From Thinopyrum elongatum (lineage: Eukaryota; Streptophyta; Magnoliopsida; Poales; Poaceae), in assembly GCA_011799875.1 (NCBI GenBank), contig CM022299.1, positions 351,646,526 through 351,710,525 on the forward strand: a stretch of 64,000 nucleotides of DNA. The letters are read 5' to 3'. The translations under genes were made by a program, and so were the position numbers. Below, one piece after another: positions 20,731-30,817 of the stretch. A model generated the notes under the pieces. That model made no database searches. It was not told where the DNA came from and saw nothing but the letters and a program-made list of their open reading frames with translations. Each line of letters opens with the position of its first letter. Positions within the stretch are counted from its first letter, which is position 1.

Positions 20731-22912
20731 ATCACCGAGATTGAAGCGGAATCCAAATTTCCTTTGTCCTTTGTCCATGAGTTTTTTTCTACGATGAACA
20801 TAAAGCCTGCAAATCACCGTGTTCAAAATTGGCACTTTTCCGGGTTCATTTACAATATTTAGGGGATTATGTGCATTTTCTAGGCATTAATGCACATAAT
20901 TCAAATTCAAACAATCGGTGCCTGAAAAGGTGCATGAGAACGGTCTAGAAAACCATGATCGTGCTATTTAGTAAATTCTCATGCCTTTTACAAGGAATGG
21001 GCAGAGATTTCATGGAAATGTGTGGCAATAGTCAACCATAAACACGTTGTTTATTGGTTTTTCAACTGTAGAAAAATGAAATACATGCTTGAAAAACATG
21101 ACGGCTGGCATGGTGCCATGGTATGGCCTCACCATGCCCTGGTAAAAATTAGAGAAGGTTTGGCTTATGTCGTCGTGCACGCCATTCATAAATCGAACCA
21201 TCACCGAGGAATTTTCATGGTTTTGAGGGGGAAATCACCAAGATTGAAGGGGCCGGGAATCCAAATTTCCTTCCTAGCTTGTCATTCATTTTTTCTACAA
21301 TCAACATACCCCCTCGAATCCAACGTGTTCAAATTTGACATTTTTCCGGGCTCATTTACCATATTTAGGGGATTATGTGCATTTTCTAGGCATTAATCCA
21401 CATAATTCAAGTTTGAACAATCAGTGCATGAAAATGTGCACAAGAACGGTCTGGAAAACCATACTCGTGGTATTTAGTAAATTCTCATGCCTTGTACAAG
21501 GAATGGCAGAGATTTCAAGGGAATGTGTGGCAATAGTCAACCACAAACGCGTCATTTACTCGGTTATCAACTATAGAAAAATGAAATACGTGCTTGAAGA
21601 ACATGACGCCTGGCATGGTGCCATGGTATGGCCTCACCGTGCCCTGGTAAAAAGCTAAGAAGGTTTGGTTTATGTCGTCATGCATGCCCTTCATAAATCG
21701 AACCATCACCGAGGAAGTTCCATGCTTTCGAGAGGGAAATCACCAAGATTGAAGGGGAATCCAAATTTCCGTCCTAGTTTGTCATTCAGTTTTTTTCCAA
21801 CGATCAACATACCCCCTCCAATGCAACGTGTTCAAATTTTTCATTTTTCCGGGCTCATTTACCATATTTAGTGGATTATGTGCATTTTTTAGGCATTAAT
21901 GCACATAATTCAAATTCGAACAATCGGTGCATGAAAAGGTGCACAAGAATGGTCTGGAAAACCATGCTCGTGCTATTAAGTAAATTCTCATGCCTTTTAC
22001 AAGGAATGGGCAGAGATTTCAAGGAAATGTGTGGCAATAGTCAACCACAAACGCGTCGTTTACTGGGTTAACAACTATACAAAAATGAAATACACACTTG
22101 GAAAACATGACACCTGGCGTGGTGCCATGGTATGGCCTCACCGTGCCCTGGTAAAAATTTGAGAATGTTTGCCTTATGTCGTCATGCACGCCTTTCATAA
22201 ATCGAACTATCACCGAGGAAGTTTCATGGTTTCGAGGGGGAAATCACCAAGATTGAAGGGGGGGGTCCAAATTTCCTTTGTCCTTTGTCCATGAGTTTTT
22301 TCTACGATGAACATACACCTTGCAAATCACCGTGTTCAAATTTGGCACTTTTCCGGGTTCATTTACCATATTTAGGGGATTATGTGCATTTTCTAGGCAT
22401 TAATGAACATAATTCAAGTTCAAGCAATCGGTGCATGAAAGGTGCACAAGAATGGCCTGGAAAACCATGCTCGTGCCATTTAGTAAATTCTCATGCCTTT
22501 TACAAGAAATGGGCAGATATTTCGATGAAATGTGTGGAAATAGTCAGCCACAAACGTTTGTTTATTGGGTTTTCAACTATAGAAAAATGAAATAAATGCT
22601 TGAAAAACATGACGCCTGTCATGGTGCCTTGGTATGGCCGCACCATGCCCTGGTAAAAATTTGAGAAGGTTTGGCTTATGTCGTCATGCACGCCCTTCAT
22701 AAATCGAACCATCACCGAGGAAGTTCCATGCTTTCGAGAGGGAAATCACCAAGATTGAAGGGGAATCCAAATTTTCTTCGTTCTTTGTCCTGGAGTTTTT
22801 TTCTACGACGAACATACACCCTGCAAATCACCGTGTTCAAATTTGGCATTTTTCCGGGCTCATTTACCATATTTAGGGGATTATGTGCATTTTCTAGGCA
22901 TTTAGCGCATAT
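20731..22912. repeat. 504-bp tandem repeat, about 4.3 copies
   Basis: Units begin at the words ATCACCGAGATTGAA / ATCACCAAGATTGAA at 20731, 21234, 21739, 22243 and 22744 (spacings 503, 505, 504, 501). Each contains TTTCCGGGTTCATTTAC, GGGGATTATGTGCATTTTC, AAACCATGCTCGTG and CATGGTGCCATGGTATGGCC. Units look 85-95 percent alike by eye. Short frames of 62-124 codons recur but are not conserved between units, so it looks non-coding. The last unit breaks off near 22912. Confidence 0.9.
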
Positions 22913-23419
22913 AAATCCAATCCAGCTACAGCTGCACGGGTGTGATGTGAGGGACATGGATTGCCGTTCAATCGTGGCGCATCCTATGGTGCACACGCGC
23001 GATCCGCGTGGCTGGGGTTCCGGCCAATCATAACGCAACACACAATAGCACTACTAGGGAAAACCTTACCAGTAGCGCTGGTTTTTTACCTACCAGTAGC
23101 GCGGGAGCCCACGCTACTACTACGGCGCTACAGCTATTTTTTAGCAGTAGCGTGTTTCTAAACCAGCGCTACAGCTAAAATACTTAGTAGTAGCGCCTCT
23201 TTCTCTACCAATGCTACTACTATCATCACGTAGTAGTAGCGCCCTATTTGCTCCCCACGCTACAACTAGATAAATAGAAATAAAAAAAAGTCAGATGCAA
23301 TATTCATGGATGGAAATCAAGACAAATCTAGTGCAAATAAACTAAGTTCACAGAACCATCTCATAAACATTAACGACAATACCACATTTAATATAACCAC
23401 ACAATCTCACAAACTCATA

Positions 23420-23501
23420 CTCCCTCCGTTTCGATTTAATCGTCATGGTTTTAGTTTAAATTTGAACTAAAACCACGATGAGTAAATCGGAACGGAGGGA
23501 G
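23420..23501. mobile_element. 82-bp Stowaway MITE
   Basis: CTCCCTCCGTTTCGATTTA at 23420 is mirrored by TAAATCGGAACGGAGGGAG ending 23501, so nearly the whole element is one hairpin. TA flanks both sides (23418-23419 and 23502-23503). The termini match the Triticeae Stowaway consensus CTCCCTCCGT. It sits between the B3 gene stop codon and the CACTA left end. Confidence 0.93.
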
Positions 23502-23602
23502 TATATAGTAGTCAACAATGCATGGATAGATCATAGTTGATAAGTCTACTAGGTAGTCATACTAGCATATATATGGTTCAGCAGCCACACGCATATGTAG
23601 TT

Positions 23603-24918
23603 CTAGATGATATCGATAACGATCATCATCCTCAAGCCTTGGCGGTGGGTGTTCCTGATAGTAATTAGGATGGCCTGTCCAACACGAAGATTCTTGCCAA
23701 CGAGGAAGCTCTTCCACCCAACTGAGTTGAAGTGTGTGCGACCGTCCGTGTCCACGCCGTACGCACAGGTGGTGACGGAGCCCCTCGCGGTAAGGCGTAT
23801 TCCAGCAGAGCCTTCTTCATCAGGTTTGATACCACAACTCTCAGATAGGCTCTTTGGCAATTTCTGAATAAGAAAAACATATCAATTAATAAGCAGCCTC
23901 ACACATTCTACACTATCAAAAGACAGTACTACATTTCTACTAAGCATGAATTCTACTAATAAGTATATATGGATTCTACACTATTAACAGTTCTTTGGAT
24001 TCTACACTAAGCATATATATCATTGGACTCTAGCTACACACTAAAGCATATCATCGATCGGAAAGTAAGCATGTCTTTGGACTCTACAGTAATTAATTAA
24101 GCATGTCATCAGACTCTCTACACTAAAGCATATCATCGGCTAGCTTCTACACAACATATCATTGGACTCTACACTAAGCATATCATCGGATTCACTAAGC
24201 ATATCATGGGATTCACTAAGCATATCATGGGACTCTACACTAAGTATAACAATAAAGCATATCATCAAATTACTACAGTAAATGCAACATACCATGACAT
24301 GCCGATCAACCATGGTACTTGTCAGGCGGGTCACGAATGGCACCCCGACGAAGTCAGCACGTGGCGGAATTATGTCCCATAGGTTGCACACCTCCTCCTT
24401 GCTCAGCCGCATTCTTTGAGCTAAGATGGCTTCATCAAGTGGGTCCTCATCATCCTCATCATCTTCATCATCTTCCTCCTTGTGGACATAAATGACGGCC
24501 AGCTTGGGTCTTTCTGCTCTGAAGGAGAAGCTGATCAACTCACCACCAGTGATACCCATGTGGGTGATGAAACGGACCCATCCATCTCCTCCCATCTGTG
24601 ACATATTTCGTCCTTTCTCGACCTCCATAGTGTAGGGGCCCCCAGGAGCCTCAAAGGTCACAGTGTCTCCGGTCAGCTTGTTGAATTCCAACCTCACATT
24701 GCATGGGACGATCTGTGTACAAAAAGAAAAATGATATATACATGATGCATTAATGCCAATAACACTAAAAACAAAATAGTGGTTACAAGTTTCATATAAT
24801 TTGTTACCGCCGCATGAAGAAAACTAGACTGGAAGTAGATGCCGAACAGCGTGCCAGTTGCAAGGCTGCTGGCGCACCTTGACTTGCACAGTCGACATGG
24901 TGGTGGTGGTGGCGCCAT
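23603..24918 (-). CDS. Two-domain B3 protein, 3 exons, 263 aa, cargo of the CACTA
   Basis: Proposed exons (minus): 24918-24808, 24712-24293, 23863-23603, all joined in phase 0. Donors are GTAACA and GTATGT; acceptors are TTGTACACAG and CTTATTCAG. The protein starts MAPPPPPCRLCKSRC. The first B3 domain spans about residues 38-115: VRLEFNKLTGDTVTFEAPGG, MGGDGWVRFITHMGITGGEL, ISFSFRAERPKLAVIYV. An acidic linker (EEDDEDDEDDED) and FVGVPFVTRLTSTMVDRHVM lead to a second domain: KLPKSLSESCGI, FNSVGWKSFLVGKNLRVGQA. The order, with GW motifs in both domains, matches REM-type B3 proteins. No frame break or stop was found. It is probably a transduplicated host gene that kept its introns; its role is unknown. 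Confidence 0.75.
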
Positions 24919-25250
24919 TTCCCTAAAGCAATATGATTAAAGGATTAACGATCCAAAAAGTAAACATAAAGTTTTCAATTAACTTACTAACATATCACAG
25001 GAAAATAGGAAATTGGCTAGAATTTGACAGATTTTGAATAATATACACAGGAAAATAGGAAACATCAGGTCCACACCATAGAGAATACACATCAGGTTCA
25101 CATGGCAAGCAAAATAACAACTCAACTGTAGTTCAGTTCAGACAATAACCTAATAGAGATCATGTAACCCAAACAGAGCCTAATAATAAGATAAATGGCA
25201 TATTGCCATTATTGCGCAAGTAGACAAGCAAAAGTAGTTCAAAAATAGCC

Positions 25251-25337
25251 AAATTCTGGCCAAATTTTTGCCCATGGAGCCGAGAGCATCTGTGGATTCA
25301 AATTCTGGCCAAATTTTTGCCCATGGAGCCGAGAGCA
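25251..25337. repeat. Short direct duplication, 49-bp period
   Basis: AAATTCTGGCCAAATTTTTG at 25251 recurs at 25300, followed in both by CCCATGGAGCCGAGAGCA. It is non-coding, in the promoter-side half of the inner CACTA. Confidence 0.9.
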
Positions 25338-26605
25338 CTTGACAGGCAGGGTAGGGTGTGAAACTTGCAACATAAGCATGAACAATAAACTATCTAACCA
25401 GCAGCCAATCCAACACTTAGCAAAATTCGGCATGACCTTTGCTAAAAGCAGGACATATCGAGCGCCTGAAATTTGCCGAAATGTAAACAAATCAACATTC
25501 TGGCAAAACATAGGCCAGTCGGAAAAATATGACATGTTCAAAATATGACATATCCACTTCAAATTTGCATATAACAGGAAAAATTGCTTTAACTAAAAAA
25601 ATAACAACAATTTCTTTAACTAAAAAAAATAACTAGAATTCTGTTAACTACACCTAAAACACCTAGAATTCTGTTAAATACACCTAAAACACCTAAATTC
25701 TATTAACTACACCTAATTAAAAACCTAGATAAATTTCTGTCCTAATTTAAAAACCTAACTAAATTTCTGTCCTAATTTAAAAAACTAGCTAATTTAAAAA
25801 CCTAGGGTTCATACGAATTAACTAGGGTTCATACTACCTAATCTGTCCTAGCTAGGGTTCGATCATAACCTACATTATTCTAAGAACCTACATTTTTTCA
25901 ACTAGCTAGGGTTCAAAATAACTACTCTCTAATAACTACGGAGGGAGGGAGGAGGAGGAAGGAGGGAGGAGTACCTCTCGGTGGAGGAGGGCCGGCGCGA
26001 GGGGGCGACTGTCGGGGGAGGAGGGCCGGCGCGGTGGGGCGGCCGGCCGGGGAGGAGGGCCGGCGCGGGGGAGGGTGGCCGGAGTAGGACGCGGGGGTGG
26101 CGGCCGGAGCGGGGGATTGAGGGAGAGGGTGAGTGTGAGTGTGTGAGTGTGAGTGAGTGAGAGAGAGGGGCGCGCGGGCCGGCGCGGGGAGGAAGCAGAG
26201 GTGGGCTTAGCAGCAGCGCGGGGGAGGAGGGCCAGCGCTATAGCTAAAGCTGCAACATGGGGCCAGGGGCATGGCTCATTAACAGCAGCGCTGGCCGAGA
26301 AGGCCCGCGCTACTGCTAACAAGCGCTTGCAGCGCTGGTTTTGCCCGGTGCTACTGCTAAATAGCAGTAGCGTGGGGTTTTTAACCCACGCTACTGGTAA
26401 ACTTCTATCTATAAGCATTTTCCTAGTAGTGTAGGCTCAGCGCACACTATTTTCGGAGGCGACGAAGATGAACCGTGCGATAATGAACGAGCAAATTATA
26501 AGTGAAGCCAAATTTCCTTCGTCGTTTGTCGTTGAGCTCTTAAAAACCACCGCACTGTACGGCTGCCCGGCCACTCCGTCCCAGAGCTCTCTCCAAGCGT
26601 CGTTC

Positions 26606-26998
26606 ATGGCACCGCGGCGCATAGTAACTGGTAAGGAAGCAATGACATCCCGCCGCGCCGCATTCCTCGCCGCCCGAGACCGCACACATGGTAAGAAAGC
26701 GATGGCATCTCGCCGCGCCGAGTTCATCACCGCCGGCGGCCATGCAGTTACATGGGCGGACTTTGAGGCTGCCATGGCCGAATGGGCGGTGGATCTAGAG
26801 GTGGCCAAAGCCACACAGAAGGAGCGGAAAAGGCAGAAAGCAGTCAAGAAAAGAGAGTCCCGCCACCGCAAGAAAGAAGAGGCCGCACGCCGTGCTGAGG
26901 AGAGCTTGGCGGAGATCGAAGCACGGTGGGCTGCCGCATACAAGGCCGAGAAGGAGAATGCCGGCGTCTGGCCAGCATGCCCCGATGGAAGCATGTGA
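26606..26998 (+). CDS. Unrecognised basic coiled-coil protein, 130 aa
   Basis: ATG at 26606 (context GTTCATGGCACC) opens a 130-codon frame; the frame also extends upstream, so the start is a choice by context. A nearly repeated N-terminal unit (GKEAMTSRRAAFLAARDRTH, then GKKAMASRRAEFITAGG) precedes a strongly charged helix rich in K, R, E and A (about 60-120: ATQKERKRQKAVKKRESRHR) that should form a coiled coil. No family recognised. It lies immediately right of the inner CACTA inside the 13-kb element. Codon composition is GC-rich compared with its flanks, which favours a real former gene. Confidence 0.4.
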   Translation: MAPRRIVTGKEAMTSRRAAFLAARDRTHGKKAMASRRAEFITAGGHAVTWADFEAAMAEWAVDLEVAKATQKERKRQKAVKKRESRHRKKEEAARRAEESLAEIEARWAAAYKAEKENAGVWPACPDGSM

Positions 26999-27388
26999 GA
27001 AGTAGTTAGTGCGTGTGTCGCCCGTAAGTTTGTATAATTAATTACGAGCATCTACCAGTACTACATACGTACTAGTTTAGAGCAAATTACCAATAGTACT
27101 TTAAGTTGGTACTATCTATTTTTAACGTACAATGTCGGTAAGCGCATCCTTTGAGGGCTTTGAGCGTTGATTAGCATGTGTTCACTGAAGTTTTGTAGCC
27201 GCACCCCGGCCCTAAATACTCTTGAAACGTCCGCCCGCAGCCACCGGAGGAGACTAGAGCTGACCGCAGTTGGTTTTTAGTCCCACCTCGCCGCGCGAGT
27301 TTGCCGCACACCGGCTTAAATTGCCGCGCCGGCGGATGGCAGCAAGCTTCTCTCTTGTTGCATAGGATCAAATCTGGCTATGCGAGAG

Positions 27389-27470
27389 AGGCAGGTTGAC
27401 ACTTGATTGCATTTCATAAACCGATGATTTCTCATCGGGTGTCACCTTGCCTCGTTCATGTACATTGAAT
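27389..27470. other. Nested hairpin in a gene-poor stretch
   Basis: CCGATGATTTCTCATCGG (27421-27438) is a perfect 7-bp stem with a 4-base loop. Just outside it GAGGCAGGTTGACAC (27389) pairs imperfectly with GTGTCACCTTGCCTC (27439-27453). Otherwise 27000-28002 shows no gene. Confidence 0.4.
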
Positions 27471-28002
27471 AATCCTGATACAATGAAAGAGATTTTTGAA
27501 ATTAGGTGCGGTTGGAGATGCTGATAGATATAAGAATTATTAGAAGATCACAAAACACACGGTTTCCATGGCGTACCCGTGTGCGTTGTTTTGCGTTAAT
27601 GATCCAGAAGTCAGTTATACCTGTGCGATGTTTCCTAATAAATCAGGCGTACCATTGACCAAAAAAATCAACTACACATGTACATTTTTTTGGAGACAGG
27701 ATCTGCCAATTTTCTCTTTTCTCGCACACGAGTATTTTACGTGCTTCGTCTGCGTTGTGTGTTTCCCCTGCCCAATTTTCAAGTTTCGCAGCGAAATTTT
27801 CATTAGGCGCGCGATTTCAGAATTTATTCCTCCCATCACATGCCCACCCATCAAATTTCCTCAGTATATCCCCCCTCCCCCCCCCCTACCGGCAGCTCAA
27901 ACCACCGCCGCCACAACCACAACTTCAACCACATATACGTTCTGCTCGGATCCAGTCAGGTAACCCACTGATCTCTATCACGACCCCAGCCCGATTGCTT
28001 AA

Positions 28003-29982
28003 ATGGCGCCTGCGAAACATCCTCATGCGTCCAAATCCCCACTGCCCCTACCTCCAGAGCATCGCCGCGCAAGCCCAGCCACATATCATGTGGAGGTCGA
28101 GGACCTGATGGCGGTCGATGGCGCGATGGCCGCTGTGCGTGTGGCCCCGGAGGAACACCTCGCCTCCGCCGCCGCCGACTTGGTGCAGGCTCTGGCCCAG
28201 ATGAAGTGCCCCAATGACTACCCCCCCAGGACTTACCACGTATGATCTGACCAGCTCAATCTTACCAATACCACTTGCAATGGCTATGTTTTGTACGGTT
28301 GATGTATTAAGCATGTTCATGCCTTGTTTATTTCAGCACTGCACACTGTGTGATGTTCAAGTATTAACTGTCCAGCTCAATTTCACCAATACCAGCAACA
28401 AACTTACAATACATGACACAGGATATCACTAGAGATGCTGCCCATTTGCTATTTTTGGTGGATGCTAACCCTGTTGTACTTAACATGCCTGTCCATGTAC
28501 TTACGCAGGGTCATAACGGCCGATGTTGTAGTTTGCCATCGAGGTTAGCTGCATCCCATGTCTTACAGTATTTCACATCATTTGTGCAATTGCAGTTTAA
28601 CTTCTAACATTTACTGGTTTCCTGTAGGTACACATGTCAGCGGCACTGATCCACGCTTCGACCCGGAGGAAGAGCTCGCCTCCGCCGCCGCTGACTTTGG
28701 GCGGGCTCTGGCGAAGATGAGGTGCCCCAGCAACTACCTCTCAGTACCTACCAAGTATGAACTCACCAGTTCAATCTTACCAATACCAGATGCAATTAAT
28801 GGCTATATTTTCTACGGTCGATGTATTAAGCATGTTGTAGTAAACATGCCTGACACATTTTAGCTATTTTCCCTACCTTTTTATAGACAACTGGGTCATT
28901 CTCTGCTCTGGCAGCACCTGCCTTGTGATGTTTAACTCTGCCAATTGCATTTTTATCAGTACCGGTTTCAATGGCTATTAAGCATGTTGCAATTAACAGT
29001 TGTATCCATTTTTAAACAATTGTATTTCAATGGCTACAAACTTACAAAACATGACTTAGGATGTTGTTAAGCCTGTTGCAATTAACAGTTGTATCCATTT
29101 TTTAATCTGTCCCTTTGCTACCGTGCTACTCTTTCGCAATGAAGATATCACTACAGATACTGCCGTTTTATTACCATTTGCAATTTTTGGTGGATGTTAA
29201 CCCTGTTGTAGTTAACATTGGCTTTCCATGTACTTACACAGGGCTACAATGGGCGATGCTGTTGTTTGCCGTCGAGGTTAGGTACATCCCATGTCTTATA
29301 CACCATCTGTTCCTAAATATAAGTATTTTTAGAGATTCCAATATAGACTACATATGGAGCAAAATGAGTGAATCTAGATTCTAACCTAAACTATATCTAT
29401 AATTCTATATACATCCGTATGTAGTTCATATTGAAATCTTTAAAAATACTTCTACTTAGGAACGTAGGTAATTGTATTTTACATCATTTGTGCAATCTCA
29501 GTTTAGCTTCTACATTTACTGGTTGCTTGTAGGTACATATATGAGCAGTACTGATCCACGCTTCGATCCCTTTTGCGTATGGGGCAATGAGATATTCATG
29601 AACAAGCGTCAAGTGAGGAAACTAAGAAAGATTGTTAGGCGAAAGAAACGGGTGATGGGAATTAAGCTCTTTATTTACACTTTGTCAAAGACAACAGTGA
29701 ACTTTAGGATGGTAAATAATGTGTTGCCTTTTCCCCTTGCCCACAACAAGTTACTCTATTATACCTCAGTATCTGAATTTTTTCTCTTTTCAGTGGTTTC
29801 CGAAGCTATTTACTGATGATTACCTTGCAAACTACATGACCGGAGTGGAGGCAACTAAGGTTAAAGTATATAATTCATGCTACCATGATAATGCTCTAGA
29901 AGTCTTCCTGAAGGCGGTGAAGGATGGGCGGGCGATCATCATAAGGGGTTGGACAAAAGTTGTTCGTGCCTATGGCATGTAG
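28003..29982 (+). pseudogene. Truncated B3-like gene with internal exon duplications
   Basis: Exon pieces: 28003-28239 (MAPAKHPHASKSPL...), 28628-28754, 29533-29711 and 29794-29982. The last two join in phase and give KRQVRKLRKIVRRKKRVMG and then WFPKLFTDDYLANYMTGVEA, DGRAIIIRGWTKVVRAYGM, stop. This is the first two-thirds of a B3 domain (FPKxFxxxYL and GRAxIxRGW), ending where the final strands should begin. The first two pieces are copies of each other (PEEHLASAAADL and PEEELASAAADF), as are the introns before pieces 2 and 3, so the locus grew by duplication. A one-base length difference puts the duplicated exons out of phase, and a MITE interrupts one intron. Confidence 0.5.
29301..29468. 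mobile_element. 168-bp Stowaway-like MITE
   Basis: CACCATCTGTTCCTAAATAT at 29301 pairs with the reverse complement of the end (CTTCTACTTAGGAACGTAGG, 29468). TA flanks both sides (29299-29300 and 29469-29470). It interrupts sequence that is continuous in the duplicated intron at 28560-28580, giving an empty-site comparison within the window. Confidence 0.88.
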
Positions 29983-30239
29983 GAAGGCACATTATGGGCA
30001 TTCCGCTTCTTCAACACCGTCAGAAGTCAAAATGATTTACACTTGTTTCTTCACCTTTACCGCCTCTAAATATTGTGGTTCATCATAATTAATTGCTGTC
30101 TAATCCTGTAATTACTAAACATATTGTACTGACAATTTTATTTATGGATTCGTTGTTGAACCATTGTGCTGAGAATTTGAATTCCACATTTCATATTTCA
30201 AAATTTCCAATTCGAATAATAAATTACAGGGAAAAATAA

Positions 30240-30560
30240 AATTATACAGGAGCGAATAAAATAATGTGCACACGGTTAGAAAGAAAACAGCGTGTGCGAT
30301 GAAAAATAGAGAACAGATGGTTCTTTGACATGAAACGGTTGCGATGCTCGACGGACGCACACACGGTTTCATCTCATATGCATGTGCGATTCATGGTAAT
30401 ACGGCAAACGTTTTAAACCAGTGTGTGATAGGAATACCAATCGCACACAGTTATGAAAATGGACACATTGGCGTTAGTAGAGGCACCGCACACATTTTAC
30501 ATTCTTGAACTGTGTGCGATAACGTACCTATCGCAAACATATTAGTAGATTAAATATTGA
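30240..30560. repeat. Right subterminal repeats of the 13-kb element
   Basis: Words such as GTGTGCGATGAAAA, ATGTGCGATTCATGGT, CCAATCGCACACAGTT and CTGTGTGCGATAACGTACC recur at 20-60-bp spacing, mirroring the left array at 17690-18420. Confidence 0.65.
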
Positions 30561-30817
30561 TGTCCACCTTTTTCACACGACTATAGCGGCGTAATCGTTT
30601 GGGATGTCTCTCGGATAAAAACCGTAACGTCGAGATGTAACGTGTGGGACTGGGGCGGCTTCTCATACGTTTATTCTATGACGATCGTCTGTAGCCGCTC
30701 GCCTATCCCCGACGGTTTCTGCGTCGTGTGGGAAGGACCCCCTATTGCAGTCACTCACTTGGCGACGGTTCCAAATGCCGTCGCGGAAAGGGGTTAAAAA
30801 CCGTTTGTATAGCATCT

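Larger units (their letters stand above)
23049..26431. mobile_element. Complete 3383-bp non-autonomous CACTA with TSD TAG
   Basis: The left terminus is CACTACTAGGGAAAA at 23049 and the right terminus is TTTTCCTAGTAGTG ending 26431, inverted repeats of each other. TAG flanks both sides (23046-23048 and 26432-26434), the 3-bp duplication expected of CACTA. Subterminal regions (23063-23270 and 26200-26400) are packed with CAGTAGCGC / GCGCTACTG words in both orientations. No transposase is present; the cargo is a spliced B3 gene (23603-24918), so movement must have depended on a transposase from elsewhere. A Stowaway MITE (23420-23501) lies inside, downstream of the gene. Confidence 0.92.
17657..30813. 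mobile_element. 13.2-kb element inserted in the MULE transposase, CACTA-like
   Basis: The MULE transposase frame is broken at 17656/30814, and ATCT occurs at both edges (17653-17656 and 30814-30817). Inside, both ends carry arrays of TGTGCGAT-type subterminal repeats (17690-18420 and 30240-30560), as in CACTA elements. CACTACTGCAGGATG occurs 16 bp from the left edge; the best right-hand counterpart (ATTGCAGTCAC near 30750) is poor, and the outermost bases are not inverted repeats. The superfamily is thus likely but not proven. Cargo: two B3-type genes (18864-20417 and 28003-29982), a coiled-coil ORF (26606-26998), a 504-bp tandem array and a nested CACTA. Confidence 0.6.

Noticed and set aside
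16690..22912. CRISPR-like arrays (57-bp and 504-bp periodic repeats)
   Set aside because: Units are contiguous without unique spacers and the genome is plant nuclear; they are ordinary tandem repeats.
20735..23033. Several 60-124-codon frames in both directions in the 504-bp array
   Set aside because: The frames are not preserved from unit to unit, so they are accidental.
26110..26170. GT/GA-rich microsatellite as a functional element
   Set aside because: Ordinary simple sequence within the CACTA near the gene upstream region; no evidence of function.
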